NCBI GenBank assembly: GCA_020744425.1
Contig: JAGMUV010000033.1
Span: forward strand, 372,001 to 436,000
Length of the DNA stretch: 64,000 nucleotides
Reading direction: 5' to 3'
Source of the DNA: Dactylonectria macrodidyma
Lineage: Eukaryota; Ascomycota; Sordariomycetes; Hypocreales; Nectriaceae
Shown here: positions 50,552 through 61,159 of the stretch, piece by piece
Numbering within the stretch: position 1 is the first letter of the stretch
Layout: every line of letters starts with the position of its first letter
Translations under genes and position numbers: made by a program
The notes under the pieces: model-generated
Seen by the model: the letters and a program-made list of their open reading frames with translations, nothing else
Told to the model about the DNA's origin: nothing
Databases searched by the model: none

Positions 50552-53500
50552 ATGGATGCAACATGCCCGGCCACTTGGGCCGTGTTGATTGGATACGCCC
50601 TCCTGCCCCCTGATATTCATGGGTCCAGTAGTTGCCCAAATGCCGAGACCCTTTTGATTCCGTGCTCCATGACCGCACTTCAATTTGGTTACGACACAGC
50701 GAACAAGCGGGCATCAACTATGGCCAGATTCTATGGTACCAACACTTCTCTGTACACTTCTCTCTCACCCGAGCATGTGGACGATCTTGAGCATGCGGTA
50801 TGTTATACAATCACTGGGCAATATACCGCTGCACGCTCTCTGTTCGAGAGCAGACTTTCGAGTGTAAAGGCCATCCCAGTCGTTGCAATCGAGCGTGCTG
50901 AGCTTGCATATCGACAGGGGCGCTACAAGGAGATCTGGGAGACGCTGGAAGAGGTTCTTCCAGACTCTCCCAGCGAAGGTACTGAGCCTGACATGGAGGA
51001 TGCTCCATATCGCTTGATGAGAATCCTCCATGCCCTAGCCGCCATCAGGTACAAGGGAACAGTTGAGCCCGCTAAACGCGAGATCCTGCGCATTCGCCAA
51101 TGGCTGGCAGATACGCCGATTGAGAGTTACACAGATGTCCAGGCGGGTAGAATGACTCTGACTGTCCAAGTCGCCATGAAAAACGAATCTAACACACTTC
51201 AGGCAAGCATTATCGCAAAATATTCCCAAACGTCCTACTTTGTCAGTATATACGCCAACAACAACGAGTTTGACGCGGCCCTTATTCCCTTCTCGGACGT
51301 ACGAAATGTTCCATGGCAAGGCTTGACGGATCTAAGGTTGTCACTTTTGCAAAGAGACATGGTCTTCGAGGCGCTTGGCATATTCAAGGCAGAGAGACTC
51401 CGCCTTCCATACAATGAACGCATTGTGGCTATATCATCCTTCACCACTGGTTTGCATGCTTGTCGCAGTTTGAATTGCCCTCAGCTTCTTTGGGTCGAGC
51501 TGGAGCTTTCTTTTCTGCTGGCAATGACATACCAAGAGCTTGAGGACTATTCTGAGACAAAAGAGGAGCTCTCTAGAACGGAGTGTCTCCTTGACAAGTG
51601 GTGCGAGGTGACACAGTTTGCACACAAAGAGGGGTTGGGCGCCTTTATCAGCATCAGATATGCCCAAATCCAACTCCTGGATGACAACGATCACCGCAGT
51701 CGATATATGCAGAGTCTAGAACTGCTCAAGGATGCAGATGCTTCCGGGCATTACAGGACAAGTTGGTGCATGTTTGTTGCTGCGACCGCGGCGCGGCAAA
51801 TTGCTCTTGTCGAGGATAGTCCCGAAATGTACCAATCGTTTCTAGACCTCCACAAGAGAGAGGAGGTCTATGAGGAAACTGTTCTGGGGGATCTTCCCGA
51901 CTTGCTGCTGGGAAAATACAAGGTCATCTCCGAGGCAGGGAGGAATCCTGTTCACCTACGAAAAGCGGTCGAGTGGATCGACGGGTTTTTGGAGGCTTAT
52001 CCTTCCTTCTCGCTACCGAGTCTTTTGCACCACCTGCATAAGTCGCGGCTACTATTTCTTTTGATGCTCCGAGAACCGGAGGAAGCTGCTCGGTCGAATC
52101 AGGTGGTGGAGAGCTTAAAGCATCTGTTGCCTGCCTTTCATGGCCCGTTGATTGGAGTCAGGCCGGCGGTGTCGCAGTCGAGCTGTTCGGCCGGGGAAAG
52201 CGAGACCAACAACTCTGGTTCATGGGAACAGCCTCAGATTGGCAGCCTCCAAGAAGAGAACTTCTGGGCTCCTTGGCAAGACACGCCCCTGGATCATGCT
52301 AAGCAGTGTCGGACAGCGATGAGCTTTCTGTTACAGTGGATGATACAAGACATGCAGGAGGGTGCGTTGTCACTTGCTGATGCGTTGGAAATATTTGGGG
52401 TCCCCGAGGAAGAAAGGCAGTCTACAATTGATGAGGGTATTTCGGCCGCCATACGAAACTTAAGTATGCAAACACATGATGGACTGTCCACGATACTCTA
52501 CTTCCAGCCACCAAACAGTCAAGAAACGGTCTCGGAGGGTTCCACGTCGACTAAATCCGACAAAAAGGAAGCCAGCCAACAAGCCATAGTTGATGGGCCA
52601 TGCCCGGCGTCTTTGGAAACCTGGGGAAAGCTTGTGGTTGCTTTTACCAGCTGGCTTAGAACCTCATCCCAATCAACTGTCACCAGTCGGCAGAGTTTGC
52701 TTCTGATGCTGCAGGATATCAGGGTCTGGAGTCTAGGGCACGAAGTCCATTTCCATGATTGGGTTGTGACTGAATGCGAGCGGGCCCTTGACATGATGGA
52801 AGGGCTACACAAGCCAGTCACGGACTATTTCTCTCGATATCGTCTCGCATACCAAAGTCAAATTGCACATGTCTGCCTTAACTTGTGCCTTTCATCGCAG
52901 GAGGAATCCATGGACGGACACCGGAAATATGTCGAAAAGGCGGAACGGTACTACATGGCATTGCTCGATGGATATTTGAGGGAGGATCTCTCGAACGCGG
53001 CGCTCTGTCAGCACGGCATGGCCCAGGTGTGCCTCTTGAAGCTCTACAAGGCGGTCCCGAGAGGCGAAGACGCAGCGTTACTGGTGGAGCTCAGGGCCAC
53101 TGGCCTCGGCTTTCTCGAAAAGGCTGATGAGTGCTTTGACCGAACGGAGCTGGAAGCTTCGTGGTCCGCGGGACTGGAAGGTTTCATCGGCCGCCAACGC
53201 ATAGCCAAATCCCATGATCCATCACTGAGTGCCCAGGTAGCACTTAGCCTTATCATGGAAGGAAACCCAAATCCTGATGAATTCGAACGGACAATGATGT
53301 GGGAGTGGGTACAAAAGGCCAAAGGGCAATCCCTTGCGAGCACAATAGGGTTGAGTAGGACAGATCCTCCTTCGATGGTCAGCAATCTGGGCAAGTCAGA
53401 GCTTCTCTCCGGTTTGTATCTCCGCCTATGCGAGATGCGCTCTGAAATTGCAAAAGCGAAACCGTGCGATAGGTATCATCTTCGACTTGAACTCGATCGA

Positions 53501-54202
53501 CACGTCGAGGAGATGAAGAAGCATGATCCGCTGAAGAGACTGCTCGACGCGCGAGAGGGCAAACATCTCTCGCCTGACGACTTGAAGGAGATGTCTGAAG
53601 AGACAGACACGGCTGTTGTATTTGTCGATTGGTTTTACCTTCCGGGATTCAGTCGAGGTATCAGACCTTGTCTTTTGTTGCTTACCAGGAGAGCTGGATC
53701 AGCTCCAGCGGTGGATCGATTGACCACGACCCCAGAGGAAGTTTTCAGCTGGATTACGAAATTCATCGACAAGAAGGAACCCTTGGACGAATCCATTTCA
53801 TCCCGACCAGCTTTTCGAGATGAAGCGGCGCGAACAGAGTGTGTCGGTAAGATTTCGAGCCTTGTCCAGCCTCTGCAGAGAAGGACTGAGCTGGGAGACT
53901 TATTGGTCCTCTGTCCAACAGATGTGCTGCACCGAATCCCTTTACATGCCTTGAATATCCAAGACATCGTTGACGGGGAACTGACTAACACACCACTCAT
54001 CCACCGCAACCCCGTCGTCTACATGCACAGCCACTCGCTCCTCCGGCCCTGCTTCTGGGCTAGCAAAGCCGTCGTCGAGTTGGGGACTGAGATCAAGCCC
54101 TTTTTTGTAACGGGTCAGGCCCACTTGGCTGGCGGCTCTGCCGCCAAGCCCGAATTCTTCTCCACAGCGCCATCGAGTCGATTCTCGAATCTTCTATATT
54201 AA
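50552..54202 (+). CDS. TPR-CHAT protein, main part
   Basis: The open frame encodes 1216 residues. After about 60 N-terminal residues (start could also be the in-frame ATG at 50669 or 50717) comes a long alpha-helical array of TPR-like repeats, e.g. VDDLEHAVCYTITGQYTAAR and RAELAYRQGRYKEIWETLEE, through about residue 900. From about residue 1025 a CHAT (caspase-like) domain begins: AVVFVDWFYLPG, LLVLCPTDVLHRIPLHALNI and HRNPVVYMHSHSLLRPCFW. The frame stops after FFVTGQAHLAGGSAAKPEFF and a short non-conserved tail. The rest of CHAT is in another frame from about 54307. Fungal TPR-CHAT proteins belong to the wider group of STAND/caspase-like proteins linked to cell death and allorecognition in other systems; the exact role is unknown. 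The long stop-free frame argues the gene has been under selection until recently. Confidence 0.8.
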   Translation: MDATCPATWAVLIGYALLPPDIHGSSSCPNAETLLIPCSMTALQFGYDTANKRASTMARFYGTNTSLYTSLSPEHVDDLEHAVCYTITGQYTAARSLFESRLSSVKAIPVVAIERAELAYRQGRYKEIWETLEEVLPDSPSEGTEPDMEDAPYRLMRILHALAAIRYKGTVEPAKREILRIRQWLADTPIESYTDVQAGRMTLTVQVAMKNESNTLQASIIAKYSQTSYFVSIYANNNEFDAALIPFSDVRNVPWQGLTDLRLSLLQRDMVFEALGIFKAERLRLPYNERIVAISSFTTGLHACRSLNCPQLLWVELELSFLLAMTYQELEDYSETKEELSRTECLLDKWCEVTQFAHKEGLGAFISIRYAQIQLLDDNDHRSRYMQSLELLKDADASGHYRTSWCMFVAATAARQIALVEDSPEMYQSFLDLHKREEVYEETVLGDLPDLLLGKYKVISEAGRNPVHLRKAVEWIDGFLEAYPSFSLPSLLHHLHKSRLLFLLMLREPEEAARSNQVVESLKHLLPAFHGPLIGVRPAVSQSSCSAGESETNNSGSWEQPQIGSLQEENFWAPWQDTPLDHAKQCRTAMSFLLQWMIQDMQEGALSLADALEIFGVPEEERQSTIDEGISAAIRNLSMQTHDGLSTILYFQPPNSQETVSEGSTSTKSDKKEASQQAIVDGPCPASLETWGKLVVAFTSWLRTSSQSTVTSRQSLLLMLQDIRVWSLGHEVHFHDWVVTECERALDMMEGLHKPVTDYFSRYRLAYQSQIAHVCLNLCLSSQEESMDGHRKYVEKAERYYMALLDGYLREDLSNAALCQHGMAQVCLLKLYKAVPRGEDAALLVELRATGLGFLEKADECFDRTELEASWSAGLEGFIGRQRIAKSHDPSLSAQVALSLIMEGNPNPDEFERTMMWEWVQKAKGQSLASTIGLSRTDPPSMVSNLGKSELLSGLYLRLCEMRSEIAKAKPCDRYHLRLELDRHVEEMKKHDPLKRLLDAREGKHLSPDDLKEMSEETDTAVVFVDWFYLPGFSRGIRPCLLLLTRRAGSAPAVDRLTTTPEEVFSWITKFIDKKEPLDESISSRPAFRDEAARTECVGKISSLVQPLQRRTELGDLLVLCPTDVLHRIPLHALNIQDIVDGELTNTPLIHRNPVVYMHSHSLLRPCFWASKAVVELGTEIKPFFVTGQAHLAGGSAAKPEFFSTAPSSRFSNLLY

Positions 54203-54306
54203 AGAAGATATAACGCTTCACGCACCCAGTTTGTATTTAGATTCTTTCCTTTCTTCACCTTGAAAGTAAACAGCATAGGGACTAGTTAGTTGAATCAACT
54301 CGCTAG

Positions 54307-55050
54307 AAGCCTTTCACATTTTTTATAAACGGTGCCAGTTACTACAAAGGAGAGCTGCAGCAGAACTATAAGGCTGGCCATGAGATGATGTTATCTCTGA
54401 GCAAGCAGTACAGCGACACGGCTACACTTCACTCTGCCGAGGCAACCAAAGCTAACTTCTTGGATAACTTGCGTAAAACCCGCATGGTTCATATGCAGTC
54501 TCACTGCGGGTGGGACAGGTCAAACCCATTGGAGCACTGCGTCACCTTTCCTCGACTTGCTGTTGACGTTCCCTCCGACAAAGACTCGTATGTACTGACG
54601 GCCCGCGAAGTCTTCTCGTTGCAAGATACGTTGCAGTTAGGCACCCATCTCAACCTCCTCGTCGGCTCCGGCGCCGCCACACTCATGACCTCAGGTGACG
54701 AGCCGTTCGGGCTCATCCCGGCTCTGGTCTATTCAGGCGCTGCATCTACTGTGTCAACTCTGTGGCCCATGGACGACGGGTATGCTGCACAGTTCAGCAA
54801 AGCCTTCTTTATAGCCTTGGGAAAAGAGTGTCGAAAGCTCGGATTTAGGGGTTCAACAGCCGGAACGGGCAAGGAACGAGGCAGGTGGGTTAATATAGCA
54901 AAAGTGGTACAGCGCACTATAAAGAGCCTGGACAAAGGTGGGAGCGCTTCGTTAGACGTGTGGTCTGGCTTCGTGATGCATGGGTTCTGGATGATGTGGG
55001 TGGGAGTAGATGAAGGGAGGAGATTCTGTGCGAAGGTTCCGGATAAATAG
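54307..55050 (+). pseudogene. CHAT domain, C-terminal half, separated from the main frame
   Basis: Open from 54307; family-like sequence starts at INGASYYKGELQQNYKAGHE (54325). The catalytic His region is VHMQSHCGWDR. The Cys region reads LNLLVGSGAATLMTSGDEPF, where CHAT enzymes normally have a Cys before the GSG/ASG turn; here no Cys is present. It continues with LIPALVYSGAASTVSTLWPMDD, the conserved end, and stops at 55050. About 100 bp with stops (54203-54306) separates it from the upstream half; I see no good intron there, so a small insertion or deletion-scrambling is likely. If spliced in some way the protein would lack the usual nucleophile. Confidence 0.7.
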
Positions 55051-55448
55051 GGCTACTTAGAGGCGACAGAATATGATCAGTATTGAGCGGGACTATGTGT
55101 GTATTATCCCCGAGTCCGGAAATGTGTTCATTACGGTGCATGCTCTGCTTATCGAACCGATATTCAGATTCTAACGTGTCACCGACCCAAAGAGCAGAGA
55201 GGAAAGTTACAGCAGCTCGAATTCCTGCGGTGGCCGATTCCACTCGTGATATGTCACATCTATTAACAATTGAGACTGTGGCCCGGTCTCAAAGGCCCGG
55301 ATCTCTATCAAACCGGTCTCGAAGACCCGGATCCTTTGGATCCGGTCTTAGGAAAACCTTATCGTAGCCCCTATGACGACGAAGGCACCTTGTATATAGA
55401 GCTGCTGCGAGCCCTCTGTTAGATAGGAATTAAGAGCTTCTATTCACA
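55051..55448. other. Non-coding stretch with a GGATCC-centred inverted repeat
   Basis: 55276-55350 holds repeated GGTCTC/CCCGGATC phrases and a 12-bp-arm inverted repeat AAGACC(C)GGATCC-TTT-GGATCCGGTCTT. This might be the end of an element or a foldback. No gene is supported. Confidence 0.5.
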
Positions 55449-56110
55449 TCACAATGCACCCTTCCTATCTGATGCAACATGATAGTTTCCATTCAAATCC
55501 GAATTCAGACCCGTGACGAAACAATTCCCAACAAGGGTGCGATTAGGTCCTGACGGTCGAAGTAGAAATAGAGTTGTGAAAGAAGGAAAAAGAACCAGCG
55601 TGTCGCGGTGTAGGAGCGTACTCATTGTAAGCGTTGTCGATCCGGCGTACGCCAGGTTGAATGTCCTGAATGTGTGGTTGCTGCTTTCGGCCAGGTCTAC
55701 CATCAGCCCTTCCTCGTCGATCACCTCCGCGCCCGCGATCTCGTCCAGGTTAAAATTGGCTTGCTCTTTGGCCGTGAACTTTTCCTTGGTGATGCTCGCC
55801 ACCGCCTGCCGCCACCAGGCAGCCTTAAACCGCGGTACCTGGGCGCGGACGCATGCGCGGCTCAACCACTTGGACACGACCTGATCCTGCCAGACCTCGC
55901 CCTCCAGGCTCGACCATAGATACGGCGAGAGCAGCGCCCCGGGCTTGACCTGGCGTAGGAATATCTGCCTGAGCGGCTGCACTAGTGCCTGGAACGTTAG
56001 TAGCAAGTTCCCGATGGCTGGCGGCAGGAACTGGATGTTAATGCTAAGAACGGCCGTAAAGTGAAGTAGCGGGTTCTTATGTCGCTTACTGTGCAGCTTT
56101 TGTTTGAGTG
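55449..56110 (-). pseudogene. Relic of a large repeated fungal gene, resembling the N-terminal region of telomere-linked RecQ helicases
   Basis: Minus-strand frames give INIQFLPPAIGNLLLTFQAL, then LLSPYLWSSLEGEVWQDQVV, then FKAAWWRQAVASITKEKF and LAESSNHTFRTFNLAYAGST. This order resembles the conserved non-helicase part upstream of RecQ in fungal telomere-linked helicase proteins, as I recall them. No helicase motifs are present in the window. Frames change once near 56005. The call is tentative; a profile search would decide. Confidence 0.4.
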
Positions 56111-56287
56111 ACCCGATGCAGAACTGGAAGACAGCGGATAGTGGTAGGGTGGTACTAGATGTAATCTAGTTATGTTTATATCTAAGGAGCTACTCATACT
56201 CGTTCTCAAACAATGAAACTCATTTCATAGGACTGTCCGGCTACCTCTTACTTCCCTGGAATACCTTCGAATACATTTACAATACTA

Positions 56288-57970
56288 TCACTCGACTCTC
56301 TCTAGCCGGCGGTTAAACTCTTTTAGAAGATAGTCATACGCTTTTGGCCAATCCTTTTCCTTTTCTATATGCTGTTTGATGAGTTCACGCATTCGGGTCT
56401 CGATACGGCGGACCACTTGTGCTTGTTGTTGTCGCTTCACCCCAAGGCTTTCCTCATCTGAGGTAGCCTCGCCATCATCAATGCATTCTGAATCTGAATC
56501 TGAATCGCCATTTGATCGAGTATCCATGCGCTTTCGACGACTCCGACGTAGATTGCGTCGGTGGTGCTGGAGAAGCTCATACTTCTCCAGCTCTTGCCTG
56601 AGAAAGATTGCACTCCCCAGGCGAGCCGCTTTCCTCAAACGTCTTGGAAACGTATGCCCTCCGTCTTGGGCACCATTTATCAGTAGCCCTAATGTAATTG
56701 GATGATGAAATGTTGAATTCTATCACGATCGATGTTGTAGATGCTGCAGGGGTCTGAAATGATTCCGCCGACATCTGCTCTCGAAGGTCAACGAGCTTAG
56801 CATACAACTCATCCTCCGACATGCGAAGCAAGTTTTGCTCCGCTTGAACAACATATGGCATATGACTATTAGTGAAATACCCTGGCGCTAGCGTCCATCC
56901 ATTGCTCGGATGATGTTTGATGTTAGAGGCTGGCAGGGGCTGAGTAAGAGACCCAAGCTTCTCCAGTCGTGCATAGTAACAGTTGAGACCAGAGTGAAAG
57001 CTGGGCCACCAGACAAATTCCTTTGTTTCTTTGTCCTTACGCATGAATCCCTGACTCTGTGGGTAAGGGATCATCCAATGACTTTTGAGGAATGAATTCT
57101 TCAGCTCTTGCCGCCACTTGCGAGCGCTGTCTTTACCTCGTGCGGTAGTGACAGCGCGGAAGCTCTGCTGGTACAGCATACGATATGGCTTATCATTCCG
57201 CCCTTTTCGTTCGAACTGCCCATCTTTCCATTCCCAGAGCCAAGCAAACAGTACATCAATGTTCTTTACCGCCAACCGATGCCCATATGCGAGCTGAGGC
57301 GGAGCATGCCGCTCAATCAAGACTTTATCCACGCTGTCATAGCAGAGAGGAACCTCTCCTGGTAGTGCAGCCTCCATGTGCTCTGGACGTAGAACTGATT
57401 TGATGTGAGTGAACACATCTTTTCGAAAAGCACATAAACAGAGCTCTCGAAGGTACTTCTCTAAGAGTTCTAGGCAACTAGGTACTGCGCTGAAATCTTG
57501 CATCCATTGCCGAGCCTTGTCAACTCGAATGAAGTCAATGCAAACGTCTCGAACTTGACGATATCGGGCGTGGTAAGCAGTCTGCATTGATGGGTTGTTG
57601 AACATCATATAGGCCGCATGAGGCTGCTTGAAAGTAAGCGTATTCCAGTCGATCTTGTCGAGAAACCAAGCATAGCCATAGGTCTCCAGAGTGCGCTTAA
57701 ATCCGAGTCCTTCGTAACGACGAAGGCCGTTTGGCTGGCGCGGATCGGGTTGCTGCCGTACGTCTTGCCAGCAACCGCCGACTTTCTGTATTAACCCACC
57801 TGAATACGAGAATTGGAGGCAACGAAGAAACATGAGCATGATTCTTGTGTGTTCCCAAGTCACGAAGTGCGGGTCTTGAAAGCTGCATACCATCTCGAAC
57901 CCCACACAAAACTTGTTGATGTTCCACCGCACCCATCGAAGTAAAGTATCGGTTGTGAAACTATACCGGT
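56288..57970 (-). pseudogene. Large repeated fungal gene of unknown function, broken
   Basis: The main frame (about 57970 to 56650) reads as continuous, well-formed protein: TDTLLRWVRWNINKFCVGFE, MLMFLRCLQFSYSGGLIQK, KKNIDVL-like AVKNIDVLFAWLWEWKDGQF, RKWRQELKNSFLKSHWMIPY, FVWWPSFHSGLNCYYARLEK and SNGWTLAPGYFTNSHMPY. After DKWCP a frame change leads to RKAARLGSAIFLRQELEKYE and an acidic, helical end at 56288 (EATSDEESLG). Its 5' end runs into a Helitron fragment near 57970, so the start is missing. The same strand and spacing as the relic at 55449-56110 suggest both come from one very long gene. No named domain recognised. Confidence 0.5.
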
Positions 57971-57974
57971 AATT

Positions 57975-59930
57975 TTGGTGACATCGAGAATGACGACGTT
58001 GAGCCAGATGAGGTTCACCAGTCTGCAGTGCCAGATCTACTACCAGAGGATACAGAGATGGAAGCATTGCATTCGCACGTTCTTGGCGAAGAGCACGATG
58101 AACAGCTTCCTGTGCGACCATCCACACAACATCAGCTTGAAATGCTAGACATTCGGAGAACACCGATAAATGAGTTCAACCAGTCACAAGCACTCCTGTC
58201 CCTAGCCTTTCCAACACTATTTCCTCGTGGTCAAGCTGATTTCATTGAGCCAAGGTTACGGCCTATCAAGTACCGGTATACGGACTACATACAGCATGCC
58301 CTTCGATGGCATGATGGCAGATTTGCCCGTCATCCCACATTCCGGTTTGTGGTTTTTAACACGCTGATGCGAGCACAGGCACGAGCGAAAAGCAGCTATT
58401 TCGTCAAGCAATGCCAACAAAGGCAGGGTCTATTAACGCGAGATGATCTGCTAGAGGCTTTCCAGAACCCTGAATCTGCGGAAGCCCAGCAGTTGCTCAA
58501 CTCGATCAACCGCCAGACAGCACAGCTTCGCGGGACACGCCCTTATTGGTACCGAAAGCGTCGAGAGCTTGAATCTTATGCCTACAACCTTGACTGTCCT
58601 GGTGCTTTTATTACATTCAGCCGGGCAGACTTGCACTGGAGGAGCCTCTACCAACATTTGCCCCAGTTTCAAGACTGGCAAGAGTTGCCCGAGCAACAAC
58701 GAATGGGCATGTCTAGCAACCTTCTCAGGGACAACCCACATATTGCAGCCTGGCACTTCTACAAGCGATTTGGCTTATTCAGAGATATCGATCTGAAGCA
58801 GAAATTCAATGTCACTGATTTTTGGAACAGGTATGAATGGCAGGGTCGTGGAAGTAGCCATTGCCACGGCCTATACTGGATGGATGGTGCGCCTAGTGTT
58901 GACTTCGAACATGAGCATGTACGTAAGGAGTTCGCCCGTATCTGGGGATTCCACGTCACAGCTGTCAATCCTGAGCCAGCTCGAGTCCAACAGCAAGGAG
59001 AAGGCAATCCCTTGGCTGTAAATCCCTTGCAGCATCCCTTAACGTTCCAATGGCTCTCACAGGTTCTAAACCGCTGCCAACGCCACCATTGCAGTGAGGC
59101 ATACTGCCTACGAAAGAAGAAGGGTTCAGAAGAGATTTCTTGCCGCTTTTTCTTCCTGCGGGATACGAGAGATACGGCTGATGTTCTTCGACGACAAGGA
59201 CAATCCTACTTCTCCTTCGAGGCGGACAGGAATGACAGCCTTATGAACCACTATAACCGGTGTCTCAGTCTTGGCTGGTTAGCCAACATTGATATCTCCC
59301 CCTGTACCAGCCTTCAAGCTGTGATTAATTATGCAGCCAAGTATTGCAGTAAGATGGAGAAGCGGACTGACAGTTATGCCAGCTTGGGGCGGCAAATCTT
59401 GCCCTATGTCTCTCACCAGAACCCACTTCTATCTTTTGCCTCGCGTCTAATGAACAAGTTGCTTGCTGAGAGAGACTTCTCGGGGCAAGAGATCTGCCAT
59501 GTCTTGCTTAACTGCGAGCTGCAGGAGGGTACCCGTGTTATATGAGCCGTTGATTGCCGTCCGTACGAGCAACAGGGACGGTCTCTTCGCCTCCAAGGCG
59601 ATCATGACGACGCTGAGGTCGTTGGGATATATGAGAAGTATCTTTCTCGCCCTCCCCTTCATGAAGAACTCACTTACCTTGACTTCCTAGCCAACTGGAA
59701 TACAACCAAGAGGGATGGGAGAAAGTGGACACGTTAGAGTCGTCAAGCTAAGCCTCGTGTATTATACTACTTCCCGCGGTACAAGTCCAACCCCCATCAT
59801 CACCAATACGATTATTTTTGTCGTGTGAAGTTAATGCTTGCTCATCCACATCGCGATCCCAACGAACTACGCAAGATCGACGGTGTCGAGTACGACTCGT
59901 ATGCAAGGGTCGGACCCACTACACTGTAAA
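57975..59930 (+). pseudogene. Helitron Rep-domain fragment
   Basis: An open frame from about 57975 to 59545 matches the middle of the large Helitron protein: IRRTPINEFNQSQALLSLAF, RGTRPYWYRKRRELESYAYN, WQGRGSSHCHGLYWMDG (HUH motif with the more usual Cys in the middle), and INYAAKYCSKMEKRTDSYAS with the tyrosines. A TGA at 59543-59545 interrupts where the frame otherwise continues (AVDCRPYEQQGRSLRLQGD), and another stop lies near 59736. The helicase is absent: homology ends at about 59930, where a new sequence with C-rich ends begins. Moderately diverged from the 41-47 kb copy, so a separate family. Confidence 0.82.
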
Positions 59931-59934
59931 TCCA

Positions 59935-60257
59935 GGGTCTGATTAAAAAGTGCCCCCAATTTTAGTAGAAAGCGCCCCCCTTGTGGCTAAACTACCACAT
60001 TCGGCCTAGACACGCCGATGTCGCCCGCGCCCCTTTGTTTGCGTGTAGATCCGGATACGCGTGTCTCCCGACGCGACTTTTCAGTTCATCTCGATCAATT
60101 GAAGCCATCATCATCGTCGCCACCGCTGCCGCCGCCCGCGATGGAGTCGCTATTCAAGACGACATATTCCTCCTTCCGAGAAGCTGATGAAGCCGTACAC
60201 GCCGCTGCCCGCGCTACGGGCCAGAGCCTCGCCGTCGATAAGATCATCGCAGCATGA
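59935..60257 (+). pseudogene. MULE (Mutator-like) transposase N-terminal fragment
   Basis: From the ATG at 60141 (MESLFKTTYSSFREADEAVH, then AAARATGQSLAVDKI) the plus strand resembles the start of fungal MULE transposases, the FAR1-like DNA-binding region. It stops at 60255-60257 where the sequence switches to the opposite-strand core domain. The upstream C-rich block (AAAAAGTGCCCCC, 59948 onward) may be part of a terminal repeat. No matching right end was found. Confidence 0.5.
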
Positions 60258-60874
60258 AGAGATTCCACAATAGAAGTCGTAAAGTGGCCAAAATGGCGGT
60301 GTTCATCGACAAAGCAGGAGACAACTTTCTCCTTCCATTTCAACCACGTTGACTTCGCATATCGCACGGCAAGCTCAGGATATTTCCCGGGCCTCTCAAA
60401 GGCTTGAAGGCGGTCCTCATACTCCTTGATTGTGGCACTATTAACAAGGATATTCCACTCATCTAAGAACTCCTGGAATTGCTTGTCTCGGGCAATTTGC
60501 GTCCCGACTTTTGTAGCCTTCTTGAAGAAGCCCTTGCATTTTGCAAGTACATTCATATTAACATGCCACCGGCATAGAATATGTGGTGCCGTACGAAGCA
60601 AGATATCGCTTTCAAGTGCCTTCATCAATGCCAAATCCCGGTCTGTGATAATAATCCGTGGAATGCTAATCTGGTGTTCTACCATTAGCCATGTGAGACC
60701 TTGCAATGCCCATTCAAAGTGTGCTTGTGTCTCTCCATTGAGGAAAGCAGCCGAGCAGATAGGTAGCAGCGAGGAAGCTTCAGAGATAAGCCCCGCCAGC
60801 GATATACCTTTGGCCAGGGTTGGTGATGATCTCGTGGGAGACAACACCACCCACGGCAGTGTGTCAGCGTACAC
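60258..60874 (-). pseudogene. MULE transposase catalytic core fragment
   Basis: On the minus strand, SAAFLNGETQAHFEWALQGL, then IPRIIITDRDLALMKALESD, then LCRWHVNMNVLAKCKGFF, and finally HRHFGHFTTSIVESLHAAM match the MULE transposase domain of the Hop type: first-block context, the second acidic residue in TDRDLALMKA, and the late E in the SIVES phrase. The frame then runs into antisense of the N-terminal fragment. The core is thus inverted relative to its own N-terminus. The 5' side ends near 60830. Confidence 0.72.
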
Positions 60875-60879
60875 AGCAG

Positions 60880-61159
60880 CGTTCGCGCAGAGCCCTAGCG
60901 GCAGTCCCGGAGCAATACCAGCTTACGGAAATATATCAGATCCTTTAACAGCGACCTCGCAGCTAGCGAGAAACAGTCTCGTGGCGAGACTAGCTAGTCT
61001 TCGTCTTGCAGAGGCAGAATGCAATGACGCAGAAGCACCCTTATTACAGGCGCTGAAGCTCGCACAGGCAGACGACACCTTCTCACAAGAAAAACTCCAG
61101 TCACGGTCCATACGCAGGGAACCCGCAGCGAAAAGGTAGGGAGCCAGCTGGACCACCAG
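60880..61159. other. Short stretch between the MULE and hAT A
   Basis: A plus frame to 61139 (SLVARLASLRLAEAECNDAE, then LLQALKLAQADDTFSQEKLQ) looks like helical protein, perhaps the C-terminus of a MULE or other transposon protein, ending just before the hAT terminus. No firm assignment. Confidence 0.35.

Noticed and set aside
54203..54306. A spliceosomal intron joining the two halves of the CHAT domain
   Set aside because: No GT donor lies near the end of the conserved upstream frame that would keep it and connect in phase with the downstream half; transcript data would be needed to revive this.
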